DNA of 64,000 nucleotides from Adiantum capillus-veneris (GCA_014529385.2 CM043965.1:19202412-19266411); one strand, 5' to 3'. Shown: positions 50,685 through 62,997, counted from the stretch's first letter. Numbers and translations are program-made. The notes: a model not told the origin generated them from the letters alone.

Positions 50685-53296
50685 GCATTCCAAATGCAGA
50701 CTCAAGTCATATATTAGAGGGCAATGTTTGTGATTAATTTTTCAACCATTTTTGCGTTTTATTGTGTGATTTTGGAAAAAGGAATATGCCCTCGTAATTA
50801 ATCAGAATTGGGGACCAAATGATCATATATGAGCCCCTAGGGATGTGTATATACTATAAAGAGAGTCGAATCTGGCAAAAAAAGGTCGAAAAATAGCAAA
50901 AAATAGGCCAAGGTGAGAAAGAGAAAAGTGAGCTACAAAGTGTTTTTATTTTCATTGGTATTTTTATAGGTTAGAATTGCTATTTTCGGGTTATTTTGGG
51001 ATTTATTTGCTTTATTTTAGCCATTTTCTAGCAAAAAATATAGAAAAAAATCCATAATCCAGATGGAAACACAACAGAAGAGATGCCTGATCAGAGCAAG
51101 GTAAAGAAGACACTAAAAAAATAGGGACTGCAAAGGTGACAGGGAAAAAATGACCATCGTCATGACGGGACCTCCAATAGGAGAAATCTGCAAAAATTGT
51201 AGAGCTGGAGCAACCGAGGTCCAAATCAGGAAATTTGCGAGCCTAAACCACATCTCGCAAAAATTTATGGCCACACGTAAAAGATGGGAAAATTTTGTGT
51301 CGGAGTCTCGATTACATATAGAGAGGCTAGGCTAGAAATCTCTCATTTGAGTCATTTTCCATTGTGTGAGAGAGAGAGAGCTCCCTACAGCAGTTGAGAC
51401 TTCCAGGAGCTCATCCATCATGCACGGTCACCAGATCGACATCAGATATGAGAGGTATGCTTGTCAAAACTGACTCTAAGTGTTGTTTACTTCAGTTAGT
51501 CGCAAAACCTCGCCAGCACCACCATCACAACCTGTGCACACATACTGTAGACCGGTTGTTAGGAAGACCTAGAGGCCACCAAATGGAACCAAAATTGAAA
51601 GGCACAATGCCTATAGCTTAGGGATCAAGCCTATGACCTCGGAAAGCGGGAAGGAAGCCGCCTAGAAAACCCTAATTTCACAAGACCTGCAGAAGGGCAG
51701 CTGAACCAAAGTGATCGTAAATGAGCCAAAACTCATAGGCAGCAAGCCAATAACCTCGACAAACAAATTGAATGGTTAGACCATGAAAAAGTTCGTCAAA
51801 ACGGAGCCTAAAGTCCCTATCTGACGGAAACTGTGCAAAGCATCACGATACTCTAACGGGCTGACCAAGTGACCAAATGACACCAAATTTGACAAGGTAC
51901 ATCCAAAAGAGGTCAACTACGAGTTGGGATGTATCCACTCAAGAAAAAGCTCTTCGACTAGGGAAAATGCCAGCAATAGGCCAAAAAGATGTCCAAATGG
52001 TAGTTCTTCGTGATGTAAACTCCAAAACAACAACCGACTGCTTTGACCGAAGGTCGAAAGGAAATGAAAGACAACCGGAGTCATACAATGACCAAAAGGA
52101 ACGATGACCATCACCTAAGTGGTTTACTCCGACTCCAAGACCAGCTAAGTGCTGCAAACAGGGAGTACACTCTTCTTAATTGATTAAAAATTAATGTGTG
52201 TGTCTAGGGGAGCCTACTAACACCATTGTGGTCAACTAACATCAAAAAACTTGTAAAAATGACTAGATGCTCAGTCTATCGCGATAGACTTGTTATTACA
52301 CTTAGACAAGTAAAGTTTTGATTTTGACTTCATGAGGGGTACTAACAAGGAATAATGACCACAAATATCAAATCAAAGTGCAAAATTTCTTTCTCTTGGC
52401 CAAGTAACTGAGTCTATCGCGATAGACTTGCTATTTTTATCTTTCGGGGGAAGGCTTTTCAAAATTTTCACAAGATAGACTTGGGGAAGCATATGGGGGC
52501 AGTACACCAAATTTGGTGACAAGATGGACTCATATGGCAAGCCGAGATAGACTTGACAACAACCCAGAGTCAGAACAGGACATCTCAAGGGCAGATAGTT
52601 AAAATTCACATGTGAGAGGTCAAACAACCTTACATCAACTAGGAGAAGGCAGACATATGATCACAGAACCAAAATATGACAAAATGACACTAAGTCCCAG
52701 TCTATCACGATAGACTCAACAAAGTGATACAGGGCCATCTTATCAAAAATTGGAATCAACAGTTGGCTTCAGCATGATGCAAGAGGACTACCCACTAAGT
52801 TTGAGCCCAAAACAACACAAAATGAAGGAGATAGACCAACATCTCCTTGGAAGGAATGTGGAAAAATGGAAGTTGATCCAAAAAGGGGTCACTTGACATT
52901 CATTTGAGGTGGAAATGGGATCAGACCATGTGCAAGACATGAAAAACCAACTGGTGGAGTCACAAGTGGAAAATATGACCCTTGTCAAAAGATGGCCAGT
53001 CTATCGCGATAGATTGGGCAGAGATTGCAAATGACCTAATTTTCAGTTTGTGACTATAGGGTGACCTTACATGCCCTGTGCACATACACCCCACAAAATT
53101 TCAAGGAATTTGGACTTGTTCTCCTTCATCAACAACATTAATTTGAAGCTGTCAGAGTCGTACAATGGAAGAGCTTGTCTATCTGTTAACATTTTACCTT
53201 AACTCATCTCGGGATTAAGGAGGCTCATCTAGATGCATGATTAAGTGGTAATCAATTTAGAAGAGAAGTACTATGTTTGTACATTAACTGTTATTT
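50685..53296 (+). other. Noncoding region after the internal polypurine tract
   Basis: A TATA-like ACTATAAAG at 50853-50861, about 170 bp downstream of the tract, and a short GA run near 51,369 give an LTR-like or promoter-like order. Palindromes are at 52273, 52411, 52699 and 52998. Small ORFs show no protein motif. Confidence 0.55.
52273..53015. repeat. Palindrome cluster in Element 2 3' region (4 copies)
   Basis: AGTCTATCGCGATAGACT is perfect at 52273-52290 and 52411-52428; AGTCTATCACGATAGACT at 52699-52716; AGTCTATCGCGATAGATT at 52998-53015. Spacings are 138, 288 and 299 bp. Confidence 0.88.
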
Positions 53297-53938
53297 GTGA
53301 ATACAGGATCCATGGATGCTTCTCCGGGAAAAACAAAAGGCAAGAACCTGGCAACGGAAGGTGCAATACCCTATGCACTTCTAACCAATTCATTAAAGCC
53401 ATCAGCCACCTGGATATCTGCAGACGTGCAACAGGAAGTAGCCTTTCAAGTCTATCAAGGTTCATATGTGGATGAAAAAGGAAATTTAGTGGATACAGTG
53501 ATGATCCCCAAGGAGGCAGAAAATTACCTGAAAAGATCACCGCAAAGGTCATGGCTAAAAAGATTTGGCTTGTGGAACTTTGTCTCACTACCACCAGTGG
53601 GGATAGATTTCAAGAGGGTACAACACCTAATTGAAACTATCCAAGAAGATGGAACTTGCAGGGTGGCAGGCATGGATAATGAGGTGATGGAGATTCAGAT
53701 CACCAAGGAAATCATCAAAGAGGCATTGAAATTGTCTGATCAGGGAGCCAACATGAGAGAAAGAAGGAAGAACCTCACAGTCTACCTGCAAAGGTCCAAA
53801 CTACCTTCTTTTGAACTCATAGAAAACCCGGAAGTAAGAGAACTGACACAGATATACAGTCAGTGTTTGTTGAGATATAGCAAGAGACCGCCTAGATACA
53901 TTACACCACACGGGAGCATCTCAACAACACTGACCTAG
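53297..53938 (+). CDS. Element 2 ORF3, N-terminal part
   Basis: 213 residues; an ATG at 53312 (MDASPGKTKG) follows 15 bases after the first. It contains WLKRFGLWNFVSLPPVGIDF, then IQEDGTCRVAGMDNEVMEI and QITKEIIKEALKLSD. The pattern, a V-x-G stretch followed by an I-x-x-x-L helix, is loosely like the N-terminal part of ORFs found downstream of integrase in some plant gypsy elements, but I cannot assign a family. No signal peptide or transmembrane segment is evident, so an envelope role is not supported. A stop at 53936 ends it and related sequence continues to about 54,060. Confidence 0.6.
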   Translation: MNTGSMDASPGKTKGKNLATEGAIPYALLTNSLKPSATWISADVQQEVAFQVYQGSYVDEKGNLVDTVMIPKEAENYLKRSPQRSWLKRFGLWNFVSLPPVGIDFKRVQHLIETIQEDGTCRVAGMDNEVMEIQITKEIIKEALKLSDQGANMRERRKNLTVYLQRSKLPSFELIENPEVRELTQIYSQCLLRYSKRPPRYITPHGSISTTLT

Positions 53939-54285
53939 GCTATGGGAATGACACATGAGTTCTATATAGATCACACATCATATCTGTTTGAAGAAGTGAC
54001 AAAGCTACGGCAGGACAAACAAATTACATTGCAGGAGGAGAAGTCCTCACCAGAATAAACCAGGCCATAGGCGCGGCAGATCAGCTGCCACCTGCTCCTC
54101 ATCAGAACGACTGGCTGGTGTTAAGAGAGAATACCAAAGACAGATCACAAAGGAGAGCACCGGCCTCTATTAACACCATTGGAGGACGCAGGATGGAAAG
54201 AGTAACTAGAAGTACACAGGAAAAGATGGAAGAAGAAAGAAAAACTGAAGAAGAAGATGTGTGACTAAAGAAGCGGAAAGCGGAA

Positions 54286-54606
54286 ATGGAGAACAACACC
54301 AAATTGCAAAAGGTAGCAAAAATGGAAAGAATGCTAGAAGGATTTGTTCTCGAGAGATCTCTACGAGGCGATGTAGGCGCCACTTGGAAACCTTCTAGTA
54401 GCACTTACACATTGAGAACAAAGAATAAACACAACCCAGCTTTTGAGTTGGACTGGTTCGAGAGGTACATCCAAGAAAGGAATGCTATGGATGAACCAGA
54501 ACTGCTACTAGAAGAGGAGGATCTCCAAACCTTGAGAGATCATTTAAGGCCAACTTCACGAGATCAGGAAAAAACCACCTCCATATCCAAGTCCAGAGAC
54601 AAGTGA
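54286..54606 (+). CDS. Element 2 ORF3 middle segment
   Basis: 106 residues, Lys/Glu-rich and helical, with GATWKPSSSTYTLRTKNKHN and a C-terminal acidic stretch. It looks like part of a larger broken protein because the sequence before (54,100-54,280) is also open in pieces. The function is unknown. Confidence 0.4.
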   Translation: MENNTKLQKVAKMERMLEGFVLERSLRGDVGATWKPSSSTYTLRTKNKHNPAFELDWFERYIQERNAMDEPELLLEEEDLQTLRDHLRPTSRDQEKTTSISKSRDK

Positions 54607-54998
54607 GAGGCAATCAACCCCACCTGGTGACTCTCCTTCGCATTCAGAGAGCTCACATCGTGATGAGAGGGTTCATACACCACCCAATGAAGAAGAAGAG
54701 GAAAGAACAGATGGTCACCCAAACATTGGAACCATATCACACATTGATAAAGGCAAGCAAAAAGAGGAGGATCTGACAAAAGAAAAAGCTTCCTCCTCTC
54801 AAGAAATTGACCTGGAAGCTACTATAGACCTGGATTTACAGTCAATGAAGACCCTACTAAACTGAACAAGACTGCACAGTCAGTGGTTAGCCGATCAGAA
54901 CAGGTCCAACAAAATGAAGTTAGAAAAGACCCATCAAGAAGTTCTGAAGCTGTAGGAGCAAAGAGATAAAACTGATCAGCATCAGAGATGTTGAGATC

Positions 54999-55271
54999 TT
55001 GGGGCTCAAAAGCAGAGTAAACCTCCTCAAGGAAAATTTACAAGAGTTTGAAAATTTCAATGCCATTTGTGAAGATACAATCAATGTATTTCTTGAAGAT
55101 GTCAGTGCCAGAGATGAACAAATCCAAAGGTTGGAAAAAGAAAAGAAAGATGCCCTGGAGACAGTCAAAAGTTTGCAAGTCGTAATCGATGACTTACAAA
55201 TTGAAGTCAAGGATTTGCGAGCAATAATAGTGAGGCGGTCCGGGGCGGACAACAAGAAGAGCGGCCTCTAA
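54999..55271 (+). CDS. Element 2 coiled-coil segment
   Basis: 90 residues dominated by a heptad-like coiled coil (RVNLLKENLQEFENF, QIQRLEKEKKDALETVKSL). Together with the preceding segments it forms a long helical protein. It stops where a 2.5-kb noncoding stretch begins. Confidence 0.5.
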   Translation: MGLKSRVNLLKENLQEFENFNAICEDTINVFLEDVSARDEQIQRLEKEKKDALETVKSLQVVIDDLQIEVKDLRAIIVRRSGADNKKSGL

Positions 55272-57797
55272 ACACCCTTTGAGGCTCCCGTGCTGCTCAA
55301 TTGGGGCTGGGGCAAGAACAATCAGAGACAACAACAACCCACATCCAGAAACCAAACAAGAAAAGGGGCACCACCTAGTTGTAAATGCAAACTAGGACGC
55401 ACGTGACATCTCCTTGTACTCAAACGCACAAAGAGAGGGGAACGCAAGATAGCCACACACACCAAACACAAACATTCACCACGCCAGAGAGAGGTAAAGA
55501 GCACAAATCAACTTGAGCAACTCAGTCTTAGCCTTAAAGACTAGATGCACACAAAGCTTGATGAGAAATAGAGAGACAACACAAAACTTGACCTTGTTGC
55601 CAATACACAAATTGTCTTAGGGTCACGGGAGCCCTCTCACCGAGAACCCTCTTACAATTGACATTTTAGGCAAACAATTCAACAAGCCCTCAAACCACCA
55701 AGCATGAAATGGCACAACAAACTTCAAGGACAATATACCTTCAACCACCTGATGAGCCAACTTATCAAGTCAATTTGGAGAGAAGAGTCGTAGTTGCATC
55801 ATACAATTGCACCCAAAACTATGAATCTTATTTATGGACAAGAGTAGGCTACAAGTGTGATTGCAGAGTATAGTATCACTCCACTCCTCTAGATGGCATA
55901 ACCAACTTCAAGCTTCTCCATGCACCTATGTGTAGTGATGGAATAGAGCACTCACAATGCACACATTCTACACAACTAGGCTTGAAGAGTGGTGTGTTAT
56001 GTGTTGAGAATAGTGTGGTGTAGCGTGATCATGTGATGATTTACAAGGGAGAGAAGGGCTCTATTTATAGGTTTTAGAATCCCTGATTTGGATTAGGCCT
56101 AATCAAGTTTATTTGAAGGAATAAAGGATTATGCATATTTTTATTTATTTTTAATGAGGGTGGGTCTCTCTTGTCCTTTGAGTCACATGGATGTGGGCTC
56201 AAGGGAAGAGAATTATTGAGGATGAAAGGAGAGAGGATTGAGTGAATAATTTGGGAGTGCCTACTCTAGTAGAGGGTGCATTTTACAATAAGGTTAGTGG
56301 TTAGTAGTTAGTAATTATCACTACAAAATATTTACAAAATCATTCACCAAATGGTGAGATATATGATGAGAAAAGTTAGAGAAGGGATAAGCTTGTAAAG
56401 CAAGGTTGAAGCTTGGAGAAGTTGACATTCACCTCTTTACAGCACCGGTAGAAGAAGCGGTCAGCATGACGAAGTAACGCGTGTCGATGAAGCTATGTTA
56501 TCTTCAAACCTTGGAAAATTCATGATAAAAGCCTTCATTTGCAGAGGTTATCCTTGGATTTTTGCTGATTTTTTGAAGTTCTTTACAAAGCTGAAGAGAG
56601 TATGGTAATATGGACATATATGTAGAGAGAAAGGGGGACACATAGGGTGTAGAAATGGAGGATGAAGGCTATGGAGGTGTGAGAGATGTGGCAATGGTGA
56701 AGAGGGTGAATTAGGACATGGGAGTTGCAGGTTTGGGAGTGGGAAGGAGAGTGAGGAGTGTGTGTGAAAGAGGAAAATGATAAAGTGGAAGAGAGAGTGT
56801 GGCTGCATAGCATGGGCAAATTGGGGTCCACCAATAAAATCATAGATCACAGCTCGTAGCTCAAAAAAATATGAAAACATTTTAGGTGAAAGTTCAGCTC
56901 ACGAGCTACAACTTTTGTTTGTATCACCTTTTCAAATTCGGGGAGCATGTGATCTTTAAAAATTCAGCAAAACGGACTGTTTTTTCCACTGCACAAGGTC
57001 CTTGTGAGGTCCTTCTTTGGATGATTCTTTTGAATACCTCCAAGAGTAAGCTCCCCATGGTGCATGCATGCATGCCACATACCCTTGACCTTATTTGGTA
57101 GGTCTATAATTGAAGATATTGTTGAGATCATGATATAAGTGAATAGTATAACTAAGAAAATCAAATATTGAGGGGTCTAAAAAAATATATACATGTCAAA
57201 TATAAATAATATAGGTGGAAAAAATATAAAGGGTTCAAAATAAATCTCTCTCATTATAAGTCTACCATAAAAAGATGAATATTTTTGGTGTTCTAATTTA
57301 TGAGAGTAAAAGAGAATAGATATAGGAAGGAAAAATCACAATAGTGAAAAAATATATACATAAATAAAACTAGTTTTTTTGGATTTTTGTTGGGATGGAG
57401 TTACACCAAAAATAAGATAAGCTTGCATGAAATTATTTTTATATGGAATAAAGAGTATGCAAAATGGTAAGAAAAAATATGGTAATGGTGAGTCAGTGTA
57501 CATAGCATAAATAACACACCATAGGTAGAAATATTTAAATAAATACCAAAATAGTTATGAAAAATCCTTTTATTTAGGCCCTATATACAATGAAATATTT
57601 ACACACAAATGGGCCATAATATATTTTATTTTTTTTATTTTATTTAGTTTTTTGGCTCAACTAGCCTAGTGACTAGCTAATTGAGGGTTTTTAGGAAAAT
57701 ATGGAGAAAGTCCCCTAACTCACACACGCCTATGTACAGTGAAATGGTAGGGATAACCAAAATATTTGAGTGATTTGATAGGGTGAGTTAGCTTACT
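55272..57797 (-). other. Noncoding 2.5 kb splitting the 3' ORFs; possible nested solo LTR
   Basis: No coding was recognised. The minus strand has CCTATAAATAGAGCCC at 56057-56072 followed by CTTCTCTCCCTTGTAAATC, a typical plant LTR or promoter start-site context. Sequence to its right (57,100-57,800) is AT-rich, as U3 regions often are. Coiled-coil ORFs lie on both sides. I could not find a matching target duplication, so the insertion reading is inference. Confidence 0.4.
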
Positions 57798-57879
57798 ATG
57801 GCAATTATGGAAAGCCGAAAAACGGCTATCAATAGATATACAAGCAAGGGAAATAGAATGAGCAAAGAAACAAAAAACG

Positions 57880-58482
57880 TTGGTACCAACAACACCGGTG
57901 GTCCAACCGCAAGAAGAAGTGGCTGCACTGAAGAGAGAGCTAGAATTGGAAAGAAAACAACGCTTAATGATAGCCGAAAGTGCGCTAAGAGTAGAAGATC
58001 AATTACAAAGGCAAATTTTGGACTTACAAAGTGAACAGCAACAAGGACCAGCTCATGATAGTGAAATAGAAAGCATTGTTTCCAAGTCCCTCAGGGAGGA
58101 AAATGAAAATTTGCACGTCAGGGTAAAAGAGTTAGAGGAGTCTACAGCTCAAAAAGAGATGGAATTTCAAGCTCTCCAAATCAATAATAGAACAATCGCT
58201 GCGCACATTGCAAGTCTTCAAATTGCAAGGCAACACCAAGGACAGGTACGAGTGCACCTAGAGCAAGCAGCCACGGATTTGGCTAGACTGGCAAAAATAT
58301 ATGGGGGTGAAGATGACTACGAGGAAGAATCAGATGATCATGAGGCCCCAGATACACAAACTGATCAACCTGGCTACAAAGACCAAGAAATAGACGAAGA
58401 TTCAGTCACGAAATTTGAAGAGCAGAAGCTGGCCGAACAAATGGAAAAGCAATCAGAGATGATGTGGTACAAGGCCATGTAA
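57880..58482 (+). CDS. Element 2 ORF4: long coiled-coil protein
   Basis: 200 residues, mostly helical: EEVAALKRELELERKQRL, EDQLQRQILDLQSEQQ, REENENLHVRVKELEEST, then an acidic stretch (GGEDDYEEESDDHEAP) and more helix. One stop at 58480 and then the same frame continues at 58495. Upstream sequence to 57798 is open in other frames only. No enzymatic motif. Probably structural, but the function is not known. Confidence 0.55.
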   Translation: MVPTTPVVQPQEEVAALKRELELERKQRLMIAESALRVEDQLQRQILDLQSEQQQGPAHDSEIESIVSKSLREENENLHVRVKELEESTAQKEMEFQALQINNRTIAAHIASLQIARQHQGQVRVHLEQAATDLARLAKIYGGEDDYEEESDDHEAPDTQTDQPGYKDQEIDEDSVTKFEEQKLAEQMEKQSEMMWYKAM

Positions 58483-58494
58483 CTAGAGAAGGAG

Positions 58495-58800
58495 ATGCTA
58501 CAAGGGCTCTCCAGATCAGGCAAGACAGTAGTAGAGCTACGGGAAGAATGGAATGCTCCTATGTTACCCTATGCTCTACTGAAATACGAAACTCTGACAC
58601 ATCAACAGCAGCTTGCAAAGGAAGAACAAGTGCCAATATTTGAAGGAGAATTACAGGATCAGGAACAACAAAACAGGATAGTAGACAGCCAGCCAAGGTG
58701 GAGGCGTCAATGGCTTTTGGATCACCCTAACAACCTGATCCACTTAGTCAACGCACCACCTGATCTGAGGAATGATAGGACTTTTTGCCCAACGCCTTGA
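58495..58800 (+). CDS. Element 2 ORF4 continuation
   Basis: Same frame as 57880-58482 after one stop (TAA at 58480). It has ELREEWNAPMLPYALLKYE and PRWRRQWLLDHPNNLIHL. Ends at a TGA at 58798. The following 240 bp is open only in pieces. Confidence 0.5.
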   Translation: MLQGLSRSGKTVVELREEWNAPMLPYALLKYETLTHQQQLAKEEQVPIFEGELQDQEQQNRIVDSQPRWRRQWLLDHPNNLIHLVNAPPDLRNDRTFCPTP

Positions 58801-59044
58801 AATTACACTTACAGCCAACATAAAGCACTACAAAGCAGAAATCCTACATGGCTGAACTATCCAATATTGCCAAGGCCTGCAGAGGGAGAGAGAATATCCG
58901 GTTCTTACATGGTGAAAACCCTTCAGGGCGCCATTGCAAAATTCAGAGGCTCTCCCCGACCTATCCTGCAAGATGCTATGTAAAATAGCTCGAACCTTTT
59001 TGGCCTGTCTCACAGTGTTCTCAGAAAGCTGAACTTTAGAGTAC

Positions 59045-59296
59045 ATGAATACAGAAAGAAGCATCTCAGAGCTGTCATATGATCTAAGTGGGCCACCTAC
59101 AGAGCCAGTGTTGTATGCCTACTTCAGACGGCTAATGTTTCTGCCAAGCCACCATCTCCAAACATTCGAAGGAGCATTTTACACAGGCTTCTTCATGTAC
59201 AAATCCAAAAAATTTGGCCCATTAATAGCAAGCGAGTCTATGCGATATGATGCGTTTCTACATCGAATCAACCAAGAAGGAAGACATCGACACTGA
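59045..59296 (+). CDS. Element 2 3' terminal ORF segment
   Basis: LYAYFRRLMFLPSHHLQTFE, GAFYTGFFMYKSKKFGPLIA and SESMRYDAFLHRINQE. A one-base shift near the end gives EDIDTEDKDDHVVVDMN and a stop directly before the 3' polypurine tract, so the ancestral ORF ended there. Family unknown. Confidence 0.45.
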   Translation: MNTERSISELSYDLSGPPTEPVLYAYFRRLMFLPSHHLQTFEGAFYTGFFMYKSKKFGPLIASESMRYDAFLHRINQEGRHRH

Positions 59297-59330
59297 AGAC
59301 AAAGATGATCATGTCGTGGTAGACATGAAT

Positions 59331-59344
59331 TAGGAGGGGGGGAG
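59331..59344 (+). promoter_or_regulatory. 3' polypurine tract of Element 2
   Basis: TAGGAGGGGGGGAG is directly followed by the 3' LTR (TGTTGG). It primes plus-strand DNA synthesis in LTR elements. Confidence 0.92.
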
Positions 59345-60349
<1,005 letters not shown>

Positions 60350-60360
60350 TGTGGCAACAG

Positions 60361-62176
60361 TCACGAGTCAGGAGTGGGAGAAAATGGACCTGAGGGAGAA
60401 GATGGACCTGAGCCCGTCGTTTTTATCCTCTTCAATGCACCTCCTTCTTCCTCACTTTGTACCTCTTTGATGTGCAAGCTCTCTAGACAATCTCGTTCCT
60501 CTATTGATGGCAGCATCCCCACGGGCATCAGGCATCTTCTTTCCCTCAAAAACAGTTGCTTGTTGTATGGATCTATGCTCTCCGGGTCTTCAACCCCTAC
60601 AACCAGAGCCTGAGCAATGTAGGACATGAGATAGGGGGCTCTGAGTGCTTGGCACCCATACCCAATGCAAAGACACGTAGAGAAAATTTTTTCTCAATCA
60701 GAATTAGTCTTTCTGCGTTTAGTGGGAGGGGGTGCCCAACACACAATCTTGTAATAAATTTCATTGCCAACAGTGGGAACTTTGCATTGTCCTCGGAGTA
60801 TTCCTTGTGGTATATTATGATCTACGAAAAAATAGTAAAGCATTTATGGGACGTAAATGAGATGAGTACAATTGCCAAATACTTGAATTGTTTCTACAAA
60901 CCTTTTTGTGGTTGAAAAACCCGATGTAGTGAGACAACGCCGCATCCTTGCCTTGTACTCCAATGATAAGCCCTTGCCGTGAGCCTCCCGCTCTTCTAAG
61001 GAAACTATCGTCATACACTAGCACTTGTCAACAAAAAGATTGATCATGATATTTTATCACTAGGCCATCTCCAATACCATCTGAATGCCTTTAAAAATTA
61101 CCATCTGATTCTCGTTCATTTCCAGCATTGACCTTCCCCACAAGTGAATAGACTGACTATTCATTACCTGAGCTTTGGGTGCCACGGGCCTACCCATGTT
61201 TTCCAAGACGAGTTGTTTTGTTGTTGATTGAAAGTGCTCATCTGTTGGCAAATTGGCCTCTCCGGACTTGCTTCATTGCATGTATCTTTGACTAGTTGCC
61301 ACCCTGAAGTAAACTATGAGTCGTTGACAGCTGTGTCAGCAATAAGATGTTGGTCCACTCTATCATCATCCACAAATCCCATGTCTGTCTCAAAAAAATT
61401 CACAATCGCTGCTAGGCACTAGTCCTCCCGTATATTCAGCTCATTCATGATATTTGTGAGCAGAACGTAGTGGGTGTCGCTAGCCATAGCAAAGTTGGGA
61501 GCGCAATTCAGAGGCAAAGTCACTTCTTTATATGGGCTTTCTTGCTTGCACCCTAATGCTGCATCCGCAAGAGAAGAAAGAGTTAAGACCGCATCGATGT
61601 TTCCTTTAATACCTCTACCCGCTCTTTTTCTAGGTCAAACTACACCTCCACATCCTCTACCTCTTCCTTTGATGAAAATGGACAACTATCGAAAGTTGTT
61701 GACTGGGAAGTCTCTGACTCACCATCCGTCTGCAAGTACAAGTAACACACAAACCCGTGGTATAATTCGACTAAGCGACACCTTTTTAAGTGCTTCATAC
61801 ACCTGTCTTGTACAAGCAGTGCATTGGAGGGACACTTTTCTAGACATCGATTCAGTCTCCTTGAAGCACTCTTGTCAGGGTCAAGGTCGGCTGGGTACAC
61901 ATATTTCATGCCATCAATTGTCATGGAATTGTCACAAATGACTGCCTCATATTGTTGCAAATGGGTTTGTAGGTACTAAAATGAGCAATCTATGATCCTC
62001 TGTATAGAAAACTCTGCATTAAACATTCCTGATAGTTCTGGTGCACGGTGATGAGCACGGGCATTGTATAGGAACGTGAATAGTTTTTCTTCACATGTAT
62101 CCTCACCCAAGTCGTCTATCTCCAAGACTATGATCCCCATGACTGAAAGAAAAAGCAAGCCAAAACTACTATTCAA
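60361..62176 (-). pseudogene. Unidentified broken minus-strand coding region
   Basis: Several minus-strand segments read as real protein: 62176-61976 (LEIDDLGEDTCEEKLFTFLY), 61960-61640 (ICDNSMTIDGMKYVYPADLD, then a Cys-rich part NRCLEKC ... CMKHLKRC), 61251-61060, 61024-60815 and 60627-60361 (QALVVGVEDPESIDPYNKQL, ending in a Pro/Ser-rich tail). They follow in order but with stops and frame changes; introns cannot be excluded. I do not recognise the family. The region starts right after the Element 2 target duplication. Confidence 0.35.
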
Positions 62177-62199
62177 AATTTATCTATATTTGGTGTCAT

Positions 62200-62253
62200 A
62201 ACCAAGCGAATATTGAGCCTCAAGTATCCCTCAAGGTCTCTATTCGCTTGGTT
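62200..62253. repeat. Hairpin repeat H1
   Basis: 13-bp perfect arms AACCAAGCGAATA / TATTCGCTTGGTT. H3 (62543-62596) is its decayed copy. Confidence 0.85.
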
Positions 62254-62637
62254 CTGTCCCATGCGCTAATGTCATAATAGGTGACGTCACTTGAGTCAGA
62301 ACTAGGCGAATAGGGTCCCCAAGAATCTCTGAAGGGCCCTATTTGCTTGCCTCTGACAGAAGTTGAATTAACGCTATACCAACGTCCATCGGAAACAAGT
62401 GGATTGGAACAGAGCATTTAATGTTATTAGTAAATGCTCTGTATCCTTGCCCACATCGTCTGTCTCTAGGACTATGATCCCCATGACTAAAAAAAAAGCA
62501 AGCCAAAACTACTATTCAAAATTGGTCTATATTTGGTGTCATAACCAAGCAAATATTGAGCCTCGAGTATCCCTCAAGGTCTCTATTTTCTTGGTTTTGT
62601 CCCGTGTGCTAATGTCATAATAGATGACATCACTTGA

Positions 62638-62700
62638 GTCAGAACCAGGCAAATAGGGGCCCTAAGAATCTTCGAAGGGCCCTATTCGCTTGGTTTTGAC
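62638..62700. repeat. Hairpin repeat H4 (H2 at 62295-62357 is its copy)
   Basis: Long arms GTCAGAACCAGGCAAATAGG and CCTATTCGCTTGGTTTTGAC with a few mismatches, plus GGCCCT / AGGGCC next to the loop. Confidence 0.8.
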
Positions 62701-62994
62701 CCAAGTTGAATTTACACTATACCTACGTCCATTCAAAATAGGTGGATTCAAATAGACCATTTATCAATAAAAGATATATAGGCCTACTCACTCACTATGC
62801 CCAAACATAGCATTGAATAACAATTAAGGCACGATCACATAAGGAGTAATTATTCCAACCATGCGGCGCGAGACTTCTAATCTTACCCTAATGACCACTT
62901 TGGACCTTGGAGTGTTATTCTCCTTGTGCTCTAACCCCGTAACGTAGTGGCTTCAATGCGCACACAGTTAACAACACACAGGTAGGGTGGGGGG

Positions 62995-62997
<3 letters not shown>

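Larger units (their letters stand above)
62135..62765 (+). repeat. Tandem duplication of about 343 bp with four hairpins
   Basis: CCCCATGACT at 62135 and 62479 starts two copies with few differences. Each copy holds two inverted repeats (62200-62253 and 62295-62357; 62543-62596 and 62638-62700) about 95 bp apart. Confidence 0.88.

Noticed and set aside
39941-53015. CRISPR array formed by the palindromic repeats
   Set aside because: Spacing is irregular (138-299 bp), the copies are interrupted by 12 kb of coding sequence, there are no cas genes, and the context is a plant retrotransposon.
53297-59296. Envelope-like gene in the 3' part of Element 2
   Set aside because: The ORFs lack a visible signal peptide, a transmembrane anchor or a Cys-rich ectodomain; they are hydrophilic and coiled-coil.
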